A DNA stretch of 64,000 nt from Auanema rhodensis (lineage: Eukaryota; Nematoda; Chromadorea; Rhabditida; Rhabditidae). Under the pieces are notes generated by a model. The model saw only the letters and a program-made list of their open reading frames with translations, did no database searches and had not been told where the DNA came from. The position numbers and the translations under genes were made by a program. The stretch lies in the NCBI GenBank assembly GCA_964057225.1, contig OZ059894.1:7388131-7452130 (forward strand). Reading direction: 5' to 3'. Of the stretch, positions 22,283 to 33,045 are shown one piece after another; the first letter of the stretch is position 1, and each line of letters begins with the position of its first letter.

Positions 22283-24330
22283 TACTAATTTTCATTTTTT
22301 GGAACGTTGACGCACGGGACAGTTAGTTCTCTTTTAACATCATTCTTTTTCTATATTTTCTATTCTCTACATTTCTACTTCTCTCTTTCTCTATCATTCT
22401 CTTTCTCTTTATACAAAAGTTTTTCTCGTCTATCTTTCAATATGTTTCTTATGCCTCTTTCATTCACATTTTCCTTTTTCTTTCCCTAGTTTTCATTCAC
22501 CCTCAATTGTTCTTTCCTTCGTCCTTTCTATCAGTTTCTCCTTAATTTTTTAGTCCAAATTTTAACTCGTATCTCCTCTGATTTCCCGCGAAGAGTGAAG
22601 TGATTATTATCACTAATGCTTCAATGGTAAATGTACTGATTTATAACTCTTTGATTATGTTTTGCTTTATTTCATTTACATTAAGCTTTAACCTTCTCTC
22701 ATTATATCCTGAAATTATTATATGTTGTAGCCAATTTTCTTCTGTTCTGCCATATAAGGACAAAGACAAAAAAGTCCAAATATACTGGACTGGTTAAGAT
22801 GATTGTGACTGGCTGACTTGTCTCCTTTCTAGTAGTGGGAGGGGAGAAAGAGAGTCTGAGAACTAATCAGCAAGGTCGACTTCATCAGCTCTTGCAGCCA
22901 TCAGTTTCACGTGAGACGATGCGGAACCTCCTTCATATCACTATGAGATGTTTGATAGATATTTGACCTCTCATCAAGCACAATTAGTCTAATAGTTCAA
23001 TGTTTCATTAACTTTTCTGAAATTCAGTTAAAATGATTTGAGGAATACATATCGAAATTGAAATCATTCGTTCTCGTCACGCGGATATGATCTGTAGAGA
23101 AGGTGAATACGTAGTCTATAACCTGGCCGAACACAGAGGAAATTTGTTAGGCCTATTTGCCCTCGATGAACTTTGATACATTGCGATTTTCACAAAAGAA
23201 AAGTTTTAAACAAAAAAAAAAAGCTGCTAGTTATGAAAAATAAAACTGTCCTCTGCGAACCATTAATGAGATATACGGTAGGTATATCAGATAATTACAT
23301 AGAAAAGCATCTAAATGTGAAGCTCATCCAAGTTTCCATTCTTACCTTTTTGCCCTTTTCTCCTTATTTCGCGTTTCTTCCAAGTACTCTATCGTCTGCC
23401 TCTTACGGTTTGAACCTCTCTGGTTTATATGGCGACACAAATTGACTGCTGTTAGGGCTGCTGGTAATTTTCCTAGCTGGCTAGTGGCATTTGGTTGTCC
23501 TTTCCTTATCTTATCACTTATATAAGAGAAAGAAGTGATAGACATAGACATCAAGAGACTAACGAGAACTGAGAATCTAAGAGAGAGAAAAAGAATAGAG
23601 ATAATATAAGGAGTGACAGTATTGAGAACTAAGTAAGAGAGAGTCATCAGTTAAGGGGAAGAGAGAATAGGAGAAAAAGATTACCTTTGCCTCATACTTA
23701 TAGCGAAGCCAATGTGTCTAAATACAGTTCAAATTGAATAGAGATGGCAGAGAAGAAAAGAATATTAACGGAGAGAGAAAGAGTCTCGAGACTACGAAGG
23801 TGGAGGTAAAGAGGAGACAAGGCAGCCTCTACTGTCTCCTCCTCAACCTCCCGCTTTCCGTGAGCTCCTCAATTTGATTTTATGGAGAGAACATCGTTAA
23901 ATTTGTAACTATTGCCTCGAAATACTTGTCTTGCTAACTTCATCACTTCATCTTTTTTTAAAATCACTAACTTCCTCACTCTAGCTTTCACTGTTCTTCT
24001 CCTGTTGTTGCACTAAGAATTCGCATCAGCGCTACATCTCGTTCTCAATAGTTGATGTTGTTCATACCATCATGATTTTCAACGTCTTCCGCATATTTAT
24101 CTTAGTACTGATTGTCATCAATGACTACGGTTTAACCAAGTTGTCAGCCCTCAGTTTCAAGTTCGTTATGTGGGGCTTTTACTAACTATACTGCTGCTGT
24201 CTTGCAAAAAGATATGCTATTTGAGAATATTTCTCTGCGTTAATGACCGTTTTTTCTAACAAAAATGTTCAAAGTGATTTGTCATTTTCTATCCATTTAC
24301 AGCTTCTGATGAAGATGATGATGTTGTTGT

Positions 24331-24367
<37 letters not shown>
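24331..24367. repeat. (TGA)n microsatellite
   Basis: About 12 TGA/GAT triplets, preceded by imperfect GATGAAGATGATGATGTTGTTGT. Confidence 0.9.
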
Positions 24368-25507
24368 CTCGTTTTCATTTATTTTCTTTGGCCTCTATAG
24401 AAACTGTTCTCTGCTAGTCGACATGCTTTTATCGTTTTGATCTCAAGATGACATTACACGTAGTCAATCGACCCTCATAATGTTGAGGAGGAGCAGACAG
24501 TGAATTAGACATGATCAAAGATGTTCCCTCAAATTTGAAAGATGAATATACGTGTATCATCTTCCTTAAAATCAATGAAATACCATGTCAAACATCAGAG
24601 GGATATATTTTAATTTTTCAAGGAAGTGTCATATTTGAGTTACCTCCATATTGAGAGCCAAGAACAAAATGAAGAATGAGTATGACTACAATTGGTCCTC
24701 GCTCTTCATGCCTGTTCATATCTCTTAGCTTTCTTGTTCTCTCATTTGATAATACCTGTCTCTCTCTCCCCTCCTTCTCTTTTGACTTTGTGTCCCTTGT
24801 GCACTTTTTATCAAGAATTTTTTTCTGCAGAAAATGTTTCATTGAAGAACAGAAGCTGCCGAAAAGTTGAAACTAATATTTCTGATACTGCGCGTGAACA
24901 CTGAATAGATACAAGAACAAGCTAACAGCCTGCTTCTATATCTAATTTCCAGACATTTTGCTTAACGTCGGCTGGGATGTAGTTAGAGACAAAGAAGCTT
25001 ATGCTACCTCAAGCTCAACCATAATCCCGGCTTCGATACTTCATTTTATTATATTAGTTTCTTCCCTTTTCGACCTTATTTTCTAATCCTCATTCCTTTA
25101 CTATGCCTCACAAGCCATTCACTACAAACATTTTTCTATTAGTCCTTCATCCTACATCCCTCTTCCACTAGTCATGACATTCAGAGAATGAAGTCGTTGG
25201 CTGAATCTTCTAAACGGAGGTCGTTTTTCTATTTCACCGTATCTACATTCCTTTTTCCCGAAAATCGATACCGATCTACGTGCTGCCGTTTAATATTGAA
25301 CTTATCGACTGCTTCTTCCGACACTCCATGTTTCTTGACTCTCTATCTATTGAATGGTTCATCAGTTTGCCCTTAAGTTGAATCTTCTTTATTATGCTTT
25401 TATCACTCGTTTCACTCTCTCTTTCTTGCTTCATATTGCATTTTCACTCTTTCCGTTTTTTTTGCTTCAATTTAACTTTGCCTAGCTCTAATCTTCTACT
25501 TTTACTA

Positions 25508-25587
25508 AATATTTTCATTTTAGCATCAAATCCAAAGTCCCGCTCGTCGGACTGTAGACGTTGAGGTAGAAGACTTATTCACTAGTT
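25508..25587 (+). other. Splice acceptor and 5' leader of the zinc-finger gene
   Basis: TATTTTCATTTTAG ends at 25523 and is followed by 64 nt to the start codon at 25588. It may be the 3' end of an intron in the 5' untranslated region or a trans-splice acceptor; a 5' partner is not visible nearby. Confidence 0.4.
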
Positions 25588-27062
25588 ATGGAAGATCAGC
25601 ACGAGTTTGGAGACGTGGCGACTGCTTCTCTACTTACCTCAATGACTTCGTCTGACCGATCTCCCAATGGCAGCGTTCTGCTATCCACATCAGCCAGCCT
25701 TCTTGAAGCTGAGCCATCATCATCATCCGGTTTTAGTAGCAGCAGCAGCTGTATGAGCGGTGGTAGCACCACATCCGATGTGACGACAAGCACGCCATCA
25801 GAAAATTCCACAACATCCTCGACAGACGACGACGATTACTTTGCCCGCTTTATGCAGAACAATCAGCAATTGATCTCACAGCTGATGTTACCGCAACGTC
25901 GGAAAAGAAGATCGTTAGCAGAAACAGTAGAGATTTTGAAACAGAAACGAAAAGAAGAATCACCGTCAGATGAAATTCTTGATCTATCTAACATCATTAT
26001 GCAAAAAACAGAATTAATTACAATTAATTTTGGACAAGAGCCCAAAGAAATTGTAGAAGATAGCGAACGTCAAAAAAAGGGTTCACCTCGCCAAAACGTG
26101 TAAGTCTTCAATTTTTCACATCTTTAGCATAAATGAGCTTTTTAAGCAAAAAATTCTAAAACGTGTTCTAATCCTGGTTCATGTAATTATTTTCAGAGAT
26201 GACGATGAGAAGAAGTTTACCTGCACCATTTGCCAAAAAAGATTTGCTAATAAATTTCTTTTAAATAAACATATTTTTATTCATACCGGTCTCCGACCTC
26301 ACAAATGTCCAGATTGTTGCAAGGTGAGTAATAGCATCAAATGTGAAAGGTTTTCAAGCTTTTATTTCCTAACTTGATCAAAATATAAATATCGAGAACA
26401 ATATCATATTGTTACTTTTTTCCTCTTCATGATATCTATGTAATTGGCTGTTGACACGGAAAACTACATATAAAAATTGTCTAATGACCTTGCGCGCAAA
26501 GTCTAGTCAAAGATGATTTACACTTGAAAGACAAACACAAAGAACTAATCGTATTGCAAGAAAAATTAATTATCATTATTCTAAATGTAATAACAATTCA
26601 TTATTACACCTTTTATCATCTATTGTACCAATTCTCATTTTGCTGTTTCAGAGCTTTAACCGTAAAGACAATCTTTTGCGACATCGTAAGACGCATGCTT
26701 TGAGGAAATCCAGTGGTAAGTTTGTTGAAATTTTGAGTTTCTCAAACAAAGTTACAATTATTCGCTTTTCATACATTCAAAATTAAAACTCGTACTGTAG
26801 AATCTAAATTTTACTGATTTCAATCATTTTACAGGATCATCCAATAGTGCGTTACTGAGTCAAACTGACTGTACTGATGGTGAGTCAATTTTATTACTTT
26901 CATTTGAAAATTCCCAAAAATTATTTCTTAGAAGTTCAATTTTTTTTACAAACTTCTACATTTCTATATTGCTTCATTTTTATAAATTTGTTTTCAGATC
27001 TCGTAGCAGCAATGAAAAACGGTTATGTACAGGCTGCTGAATTATTTGCCAAATTCACTTAG
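25588..27062 (+). CDS. Two-finger C2H2 zinc-finger protein, five exons
   Basis: Exons: 25588-26099, 26197-26323, 26652-26715, 26835-26879 and 26998-27062, giving 270 residues. Donors are GTAAGT, GTGAGT, GTAAGT and GTGAGT; acceptors end in TTTCAG or TTTACAG, and all phases join cleanly. The N-terminal third is Ser/Thr-rich (residues 44-80, then DDDD), followed by a basic cluster PQRRKRRS (102-109) that may be a nuclear localisation signal. ILDLSN near 130-135 loosely resembles the CtBP-binding DLS motif. Finger 1 is C180/C183/H196/H200, linker TGLRPHK; finger 2 is C208/C211/H224/H228. Both have the standard C-x2-C-x12-H-x3-H spacing, so sequence-specific DNA binding in the nucleus is expected. 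The second intron splits finger 2. The family member is not recognised. No broken features are seen. Confidence 0.88.
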
Positions 27063-27375
27063 AATCACGAGCACGACCTCAATTTCTTTCTCTTAATTAT
27101 CAATTTGTTATTTCACCTTTTGATATGTACAGGTGATTTTCTCATAATAATTTCATAATTTTAATGGAATATTTTAATGTTAGTAGATTTGTTTTATTGA
27201 TTGCTCAATCCTCTCTGTATATAAGAGCGGGGGGAATAGATAATAAAAGATTTTCTATCAAAAAAAATATTTATTGATATATTAAAGACTTAAACAAAAA
27301 ATATTCACTTATGATAGTGACCAACTAGAATCAGAAAAAAACTTTTAAATTACTTTTCTGACAACAAAGCAAAAC
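27063..27375 (+). other. 3' untranslated region of the zinc-finger gene, then intergenic DNA
   Basis: An AATAAA polyadenylation signal at 27242-27247 lies 180 nt after the stop codon, a plausible end of the transcript. Nothing else is seen before the tRNA pseudogene. Confidence 0.5.
27242..27247 (+). promoter_or_regulatory. AATAAA polyadenylation signal
   Basis: First canonical hexamer downstream of the zinc-finger stop codon. Confidence 0.5.
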
Positions 27376-27446
27376 GCAGTATGTTCTAGGGGTATGTTTC
27401 TCGCTTTCAGGGCGATAGGTCCTGGGTTCAGATCCCCATTCGGTCC
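27376..27446 (+). pseudogene. tRNA-Pro pseudogene, strongly diverged
   Basis: Aligns end to end with the array's tRNA-Pro: TTCTAGGGGTATG (A box), TTTCTCGCTTT, GGTCCTGGGTTCA (B box region) and a CGGTCC end, followed by AAACTTTT as in the array. The anticodon loop reads TTTCAGG, so TGG is lost, and the acceptor stem no longer pairs. It lies 2.4 kb left of the first intact gene and is probably an old outlier of the array. Confidence 0.75.
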
Positions 27447-28112
27447 AAACTTTTAATATCTACTGTTTGAGAAACATTTCTCGTTAAGTGGCGTCCTGGT
27501 GCTCCTTCGACTCCTCGATCTTGGAGCTACTCGAGATCCCAGGGCTGGGAGCGGTTGACAATAATATTCGTGAAGCGTTTAAGTTGTTTTTTTGAAAATT
27601 CTGCTTAGCTCAAGGATGTCCTATTACATAATCACGCGGATAAACCGCGGGTGACAGGTGATCAGAAGCAAAGATGACATGCAAAATAGTTACATAGGCT
27701 TACAGCATAAGTGGCTATTCTTACTTAATACTTACCCAAATATTAAGAAAAACCCCGCAAAAAGATTCTGTGAGATGTGGAAAATTGAAGATTTGGACTT
27801 CCAGGACAGGACCCTAAGAATTCAAGCTGGAAAACATGCCGGATTACCGGACTGCCAGGATGTAAGCTGGGGTTGAAAAGATTTGTTTAAAAAATGAAAT
27901 TATGAAAAATGTTGTAAAAATGTTAAGTTGAAAAAAAGCAAAATATTATATTATTTTTGAAGAATAACAAATCAACGTGAGAGACATAAATCGAGGTTTG
28001 GTTATCAAGAAAATTTTGAGTTTTTTAAAATAAAATTGAAAACGTATGGAGGATATTGAGGTTATGAATTGGACAACAATCACTTCATATTAAATATAAC
28101 GTTATAATAATA

Positions 28113-28136
28113 TTATTCTCTTGTCCAAGAGAATAA
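28113..28136. repeat. Perfect hairpin, 10-bp stem, 4-nt loop
   Basis: TTATTCTCTT, loop GTCC, AAGAGAATAA. Confidence 0.85.
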
Positions 28137-28149
28137 GCTCAGGTCAAGA

Positions 28150-28191
28150 GTTTTTTTGGCTCAGGATCTTCTAAAAATGAGCCAAAAAAAC
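28150..28191. repeat. Perfect hairpin, 14-bp stem, 14-nt loop
   Basis: GTTTTTTTGGCTCA pairs with TGAGCCAAAAAAAC. Only 13 nt separate it from the preceding hairpin. Possibly ends of a small mobile element or a transcript hairpin. Confidence 0.8.
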
Positions 28192-28372
28192 GGGTTTTTC
28201 AAAAGTTTGGTGACTTGAGATGAGAAGTGGATTCCATATTCCAACCCAATCAGGGCTTTGAGTTAACCCTGGAAAATCGGTTCCGAAGACCCTAAGGGCT
28301 ATTCTGCAAACAGCTAAGAAGACACTTCTATCTGTTTCCTGGAACGAAAACAGAGTTCTCTTCTAAGTGTTT

Positions 28373-28585
28373 TTAACATACGGTAGAAGCATAAATAAAC
28401 ATCATTATTCTGACCAACAAAGACGGCTCAGTGTTAATATTGAAGCCTGAGAGGAGCTCATTAACAGATGTATAGCGTTGTAGCATGACAACGCGTGCCC
28501 TCACTGATGTGCTAAGGCACTGCAGATGCTTCTGGAGCTGGGATGGATCGTTCTCAAACAATAAACCACAGTTTGAGAGTAAAGA
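28373..28585 (-). pseudogene. Coding-like exon fragment, function unknown
   Basis: The minus strand reads continuously through LLFENDPSQLQKHLQCL and VNELLSGFNINTEPSLLV to a TGA-type stop at 28373. There is no ATG at its beginning, so it is an internal or terminal exon, or a fragment. The composition is balanced and unlike the low-complexity frames nearby. I do not recognise the protein. Confidence 0.35.
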
Positions 28586-29193
28586 ACTTCAAAAACTTAC
28601 TAGACGTTGAAACATTTGTTAAAAATCTCTTTGCATCAAAAAGTAAAGTTTTTTCAGGATAGGAAGAAGAAGCTTGAAAGAAATGTGGAAGAAAGTTATC
28701 GAAAAGAAGGGAGAATACTAAAAGTAATAAAATGTTTCTCTAAATATTTTTTTTTGTCTATTTCATGGGATTGCATGAGGGGCCCGAAATCAATGCAACC
28801 ACTTAATATTAATTTATATCGAAAACACTTATTTGTTGACGTTAATTTATATTTGAAAGAAAATAAATCAAGATGAGTAGAGCACACGTGAAAAATGTTA
28901 ATCAGTCCAAGTAAAGTTTAATGTTTAAAAAGTAAAATATACATTTAAGTCAATCCATAACTATCAGTGTGCTGTGAATTTGAATGATTGTAATCTTATC
29001 TGTAAATCCTAAAAAACTGATAGAAAATTAAAAATATCAATATATCAACGAGATCACGGGTTGAATACAGGCCCCAGCTTGAAACCTATATTGCATATGA
29101 TTTATAGGATATTACAATTTGTTATTTTGGCATATAGTTACCAATTAAATATAAATGTGACCAACAGCCAAATTGTTACTGACCAAGACATAA
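28586..29193. other. AT-rich intergenic DNA
   Basis: Nothing I can support. Overlapping open frames on both strands (28607-28876 and 28696-28887) lack any motif. Confidence 0.35.
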
Positions 29194-29301
29194 TGGTTCG
29201 GCGGCCACAACTTTTGCAATCTGCTGTTTAAGAAAAAGTTTTGATGAAGCTTTCCGTATCATATCAGAACTTCTATCACATCGATTCTATAGATATATTG
29301 T

Positions 29302-29346
29302 GGTCGAAAGGTCTAGGCTTATGTTTACGTTGTTTGGTTTGTCAGG
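29302..29346 (+). pseudogene. tRNA-Pro 5'-half pseudogene (ancestor-like spacer copy)
   Basis: GGTCGAAAGGTCTAGG matches 14 of 16 positions of the intact tRNA 5' end GGCCGAATGGTCTAGG, and continues into CTTATGTTTACGTTGTTTGG. That continuation is the same string found in every array spacer. It bridges the tRNA and the spacer. Confidence 0.7.
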
Positions 29347-29352
29347 CTTAGT

Positions 29353-29422
29353 GGTGGATGTCTTCTGGCATGATTCTCGTTTTGTGTGCGAGAGGACCCT
29401 GGTTCAAACCCCGGTTTGGCCC
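29353..29422 (+). pseudogene. tRNA-Pro pseudogene
   Basis: CATGATTCTCG, GTGCGAGAGG, GGTTCAAACCCCGG and TTTGGCCC match the tRNA-Pro body. The 5' acceptor and D arm are scrambled. The anticodon loop is TTTTGTGT-like, so the anticodon would not be TGG. The trailer runs CTAGCTTTTGC. Confidence 0.75.
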
Positions 29423-29484
29423 TAGCTTTTGCTATTTGCCGTTTAAGAAAAAGTTTTGATGAAGCTTTCAGTATCGGATCTTAG

Positions 29485-29700
29485 ATGGATTCTTTGGATG
29501 TATGGCGGCTGAAACTCTTACGCGAATTATACCGCCCTTTCCTGTCTAGTGTCTGTGGAACATTAACGGATGTGTTCTCAGATGATATCCCTGAGAGTTA
29601 CATGACCGAATGGTCAATGGTGTATAAGAGGCTGATGATTTATACGATGATATCCATGAACACGTCTAACCCAAAACAACTAGGTGTGCCATACTCGTAG
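29485..29700 (+). other. Unique coding-like insert inside a degenerate array unit
   Basis: An open frame of 71 codons (MDSLDVWRLKLLRELYRPF…) occupies sequence that has no counterpart in other units. It ends exactly where normal spacer sequence resumes at 29701. The protein is unrecognised; it may be a captured exon fragment. Confidence 0.3.
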
Positions 29701-29761
29701 TTTGGATGCATCAGCAATAGACGGCGGATCTCTTGTGAGATGATATTCTAGAAGATAATGT

Positions 29762-29833
29762 GGCCGAATGGTCTAGGGGTATGATTCTCGCTTTGGGTGC
29801 GAGAGGTCCCGGGTTCAAATCCCGGTTCGGCCC
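29762..29833 (+). tRNA. tRNA-Pro (UGG), array gene 1
   Basis: 72 nt, no intron. Acceptor GGCCGAA pairs with TTCGGCC, with discriminator C as is usual for eukaryotic tRNA-Pro. Anticodon stem CTCGC/GCGAG encloses loop TTTGGGT with anticodon TGG at 29794-29796; T stem CCGGG/CCCGG. A box TGGTCTAGGGG and B box GGTTCAAATCC are Pol III promoter elements. The trailer AAACTTTT supplies a T4 terminator. This is the consensus body used below. Next gene 496 bp downstream. Confidence 0.97.
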
Positions 29834-30257
29834 AAACTTTTGCTTTCTTTTGTTTCAGAAACAGTTTTGATAAAGCTTTCAGTTTCGGAACTTCTCTCAA
29901 ATCCTTTCTTTAGATAATTTCCGGTAAAAAGGTCTAGGCTTATGGTTACGTTGTTTTGATGCATCAGGAATAGACGGCGGATCTCTTGTGAGATGATATA
30001 CTTTGAGAAAATGTCGATTGGACATTGTTTCTTGGATATATTGTGAAAAAAGCTCCAAGCTTATGATTACCGTGTTTGGATGCATAAGGGATAGACGGCG
30101 GATCTCTTGTGAGATCATATTCTAGGAGATAATGTCGATTGGACATGGTTTCTTGGATATATTGTGATAAAAAGCTCCAAGCTTATGATTACCGTGTTTG
30201 GATGCATCAGGAATAGACGGCAGATCTCTTGTGAGATGATATTCTAGGAGATAATGT

Positions 30258-30329
30258 GGCCGAATGGTCTAGGGGTATGATTCTCGCTTTGGGTGCGAGA
30301 GGTCCCGGGTTCAAATCCCGGTTCGGCCC
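30258..30329 (+). tRNA. tRNA-Pro (UGG), array gene 2
   Basis: Consensus body; trailer AAACTTTT. Next gene 739 bp on (four extra spacers). Confidence 0.96.
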
Positions 30330-30996
30330 AAACTTTTGCTTTCTTTTGTTTCAGAAACAGTTTTGATAAAGCTTTCAGTTTCGGAACTTCTCTCAAATCC
30401 TTTCTTTAGATAATTTCCGGTAAAAAGGTCTAGGCTCATGGTTACGTTGTTTGGATGCATCAGGAATAGACGGCGGATCTCTTGTGAGATGATATACTTT
30501 GAGATAATGTCGATTGGACATTGTTTCTTGGATATATTGTGATAAAAAGCTCCAAGCTTATGATTACCGTGTTTGGATGCATCAGGAATAGACGGCGGAT
30601 CTCTTGTGAGATCATATTCTAGAAGATAATGTCGATTGGACATTGTTTCTTGGATATATTGTGATAAAAAGCTCCAAGCTTATGATTACCGTGTTTGGAT
30701 GCATCAGGAATAGACGGCGGATCTCTTGTGAGATGATATACTTTGAGATAATGTCGATTGGACATTGTTTCTTGGATATATTGTGATAAAAAGCTCCAAG
30801 CTTATGATTACCGTGTTTGGATGCATCAGGAATAGACGGCGGATCTCTTGTGAGATCATATTCTAGAAGATAATGTCGATTGGACATTGTTTCTTGGATA
30901 TATTGTGAAAAAAGGTCCAAGCTTATGATTAGGTTGTTTGGATGCATAAGGGATAGACGGCGTTCTCTTGTGAGATGATATTCTAGGAGATAATGT

Positions 30997-31068
30997 GGCC
31001 GAATGGTCTAGGGGTATGATTCTCGCTTTGGGTGCGAGAGGTCCCGGGTTCAAATCCCGGTTCGGCCC
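30997..31068 (+). tRNA. tRNA-Pro (UGG), array gene 3
   Basis: Consensus body; trailer AATCTTTT. Next gene 495 bp on. Confidence 0.96.
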
Positions 31069-31491
31069 AATCTTTTGCTTTCTTTTTTTCAGAAACAGTT
31101 TTGATAAAGCTTTCAGTTTCGGAACTTCTCTCAAATCCTTTCTTTGGATAATTTCCGGTAAAAAGTTCTAGGCTTATGGTTACGTTGTTTGGATGCATCA
31201 GGAATAGACGGCGGATCTCTTGTGAGATGATATACTTTGAGATAATGTCGATTGGACATTGTTTCTTGGATATATTGTGAAAAAAGCTCCAAGCTTATGA
31301 TTACCGTGTTTGGATGCATAAGGGATAGACGGCGGATCTCTTGTGAGATCATATTCTAGGAGATAATGTCGATTGGACATGGTTTCTTGGATATATTGTG
31401 ATAAAAAGCTCCAAGCTTATGATTACCGTGTTTGGATGCATCAGGAATAGACGGCAGATCTCTTGTGAGATGATATTCTTGGAGATAATGT

Positions 31492-31563
31492 GGCCGATTG
31501 GTCTAGGGGTATGATTCTCGCTTTGGGTGCGAGAGGTCCCGGGTTCAAATCCCGGTTCGGCCC
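31492..31563 (+). tRNA. tRNA-Pro (UGG), array gene 4, variant acceptor
   Basis: Acceptor reads GGCCGAT: A7 is T, giving a T-T mismatch at the base of the stem. Trailer AATCTTTT. Next gene 493 bp on. Confidence 0.92.
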
Positions 31564-31984
31564 AATCTTTTGCTTTCTTTTTTTCAGAAACAGTTTTGAT
31601 AAAGCTTTCAGTTTCGGAACTTCTCTCAAATCCTTTCTTTGGATAATTTCCGGTAAAAAGTTCTAGGCTTATGGTTACGTTGTTTGGATGCATCAGGAAT
31701 AGACGGCGGATCTCTTGTGAGATGATATACTTTGAGAAAATGTCGATTGGACATTGTTTCTTGGATATATTGTGAAAAAAGCTCCAAGCTTATGATTACC
31801 GTGTTTGGATGCATCAGGAATAGACGGCGGATCTCTTGTGAGATCATATTCTAGAAGATAATGTCGATTGGACATTGTTTCTTGGATATATTGTGAAAAA
31901 AGGTCCAAGCTTATGATTAGGTTGTTTGGATGCATAAGGGATAGACGGCGTTCTCTTGTGAGATGATATTCTAGGAGATAATGT

Positions 31985-32056
31985 GGCCTAATGGTCTAGG
32001 GGTATGATTCTCGCTTTGGGTGCGAGAGGTCCCGGGTTCAAATCCCGGTTCGGCCC
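31985..32056 (+). tRNA. tRNA-Pro (UGG), array gene 5, variant acceptor
   Basis: Acceptor reads GGCCTAA: G5 is T, opposite C, so one stem pair is lost. Trailer AAACTTTT. Next gene 496 bp on. Confidence 0.9.
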
Positions 32057-32480
32057 AAACTTTTGCTTTCTTTTGTTTCAGAAACAGTTTTGATAAAGCT
32101 TTCAGTTTCGGAACTTCTCTCAAATCCTTTCTTTAGATAATTTCCGGTAAAAAGGTCTAGGCTTATGGTTACGTTGTTTGGATGCATCAGGAATAGACGG
32201 CGGATCTCTTGTGAGATGATATACTTTGAGATAATGTCGATTGGACATTGTTTCTTGGATATACTGTGAAAAAAGCTCCAAGCTTATGATTACCGTGTTT
32301 GGATGCATAAGGGATAGACGGCGGATCTCTTGTGAGATCATATTCTAGGAGATAATGTCGATTGGACATGGTTTCTTGGATATATTGTGATAAAAAGCTC
32401 CAAGCTTATGATTACCGTGTTTGGATGCATCAGGAATAGACGGCTGATCTCTTGTGAGATGATATTCTAAGAGATAATGT

Positions 32481-32552
32481 GGCCGAATGGTCTAGGGGTA
32501 TGATTCTCGCTTTGGGTGCGAGAGGTCCCGGGTTCAAATCCCGGTTCGGCCC
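32481..32552 (+). tRNA. tRNA-Pro (UGG), array gene 6
   Basis: Consensus body; trailer AATCTTTT. Duplicate partner of gene 12. Next gene 493 bp on. Confidence 0.96.
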
Positions 32553-32973
32553 AATCTTTTGCTTTCTTTTTTTCAGAAACAGTTTTGATAAAGCTTTCAG
32601 TTTCGGAACTTCTCTCAAATCCTTTCTTTGGATAATTTCCGGTAAAAAGTTCTAGGCTTATGGTTACGTTGTTTGGATGCATCAGGAATAGACGGCGGAT
32701 CTCTTGTGAGATGATATACTTTGAGATAATGTCAATTGGACATTGTTTCTTGGATATATTGTGAAAAAAGCTCCAAGCTTATGATTACCGTGTTTGGATG
32801 CATAAGGGATAGATGGCGGATCTCTTGTGAGATCATATTCTAGGAGATAATGTCGATTGGACATGGTTTCTTGGATATATTGTGAAAAAAGGTCCAAGCT
32901 TATGATTAGGTTGTTTGGATGCATAAGGGATAGACGGCGTTCTCTTGTGAGATGATATTCTAGGAGATAATGT

Positions 32974-33045
32974 GGCCTAATGGTCTAGGGGTATGATTCT
33001 CGCTTTGGGTGCGAGAGGTCCCGGGTTCAAATCCCGGTTCGGCCC
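32974..33045 (+). tRNA. tRNA-Pro (UGG), array gene 7, variant acceptor
   Basis: Carries the GGCCTAA acceptor mismatch. Trailer AATCTTTT. Duplicate partner of gene 13. Next gene 495 bp on. Confidence 0.9.

Larger units (their letters stand above)
21295..25520. other. Long stretch upstream of the zinc-finger gene, no clear gene
   Basis: AT-rich and CT-skewed DNA with microsatellites. Open frames at 22307-22489, 23173-23445, 24243-24440 and 24676-24904 are short, low-complexity or lack any motif. Some of this may be promoter or 5' untranslated sequence of the zinc-finger gene. Confidence 0.4.
27447..28372. other. Intergenic, one unassigned open frame and hairpins
   Basis: 27661-27876 (+) is open for 71 codons after a GTG (…RFCEMWKIEDLDFQDRTLRIQ…). 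The composition is protein-like but no family is recognised; it might be a transposon remnant. Two perfect hairpins (28113-28136 and 28150-28191) are listed separately. Confidence 0.3.
29194..29760 (+). repeat. Degenerate left edge of the tRNA-Pro array
   Basis: GGTTCGGCGGCCACAACTTTTGC (from 29194) is a decayed tRNA 3' end plus trailer. It is followed by the module flank (GTTTTGATGAAGCTTTC), a decayed tRNA 5' half, a second decayed tRNA and flank, a roughly 200-bp unique insert (29485-29700), and then the first normal spacer end TTTGGATGCATCAGCAATAGA at 29701. Divergence is far higher than inside the array, as expected at a satellite edge no longer homogenised. Confidence 0.75.

Noticed and set aside
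25596-26045. Minus-strand open frames opposite zinc-finger exon 1
   Set aside because: Shadows of the coding exon; the + frame joins cleanly to four downstream exons and both fingers.
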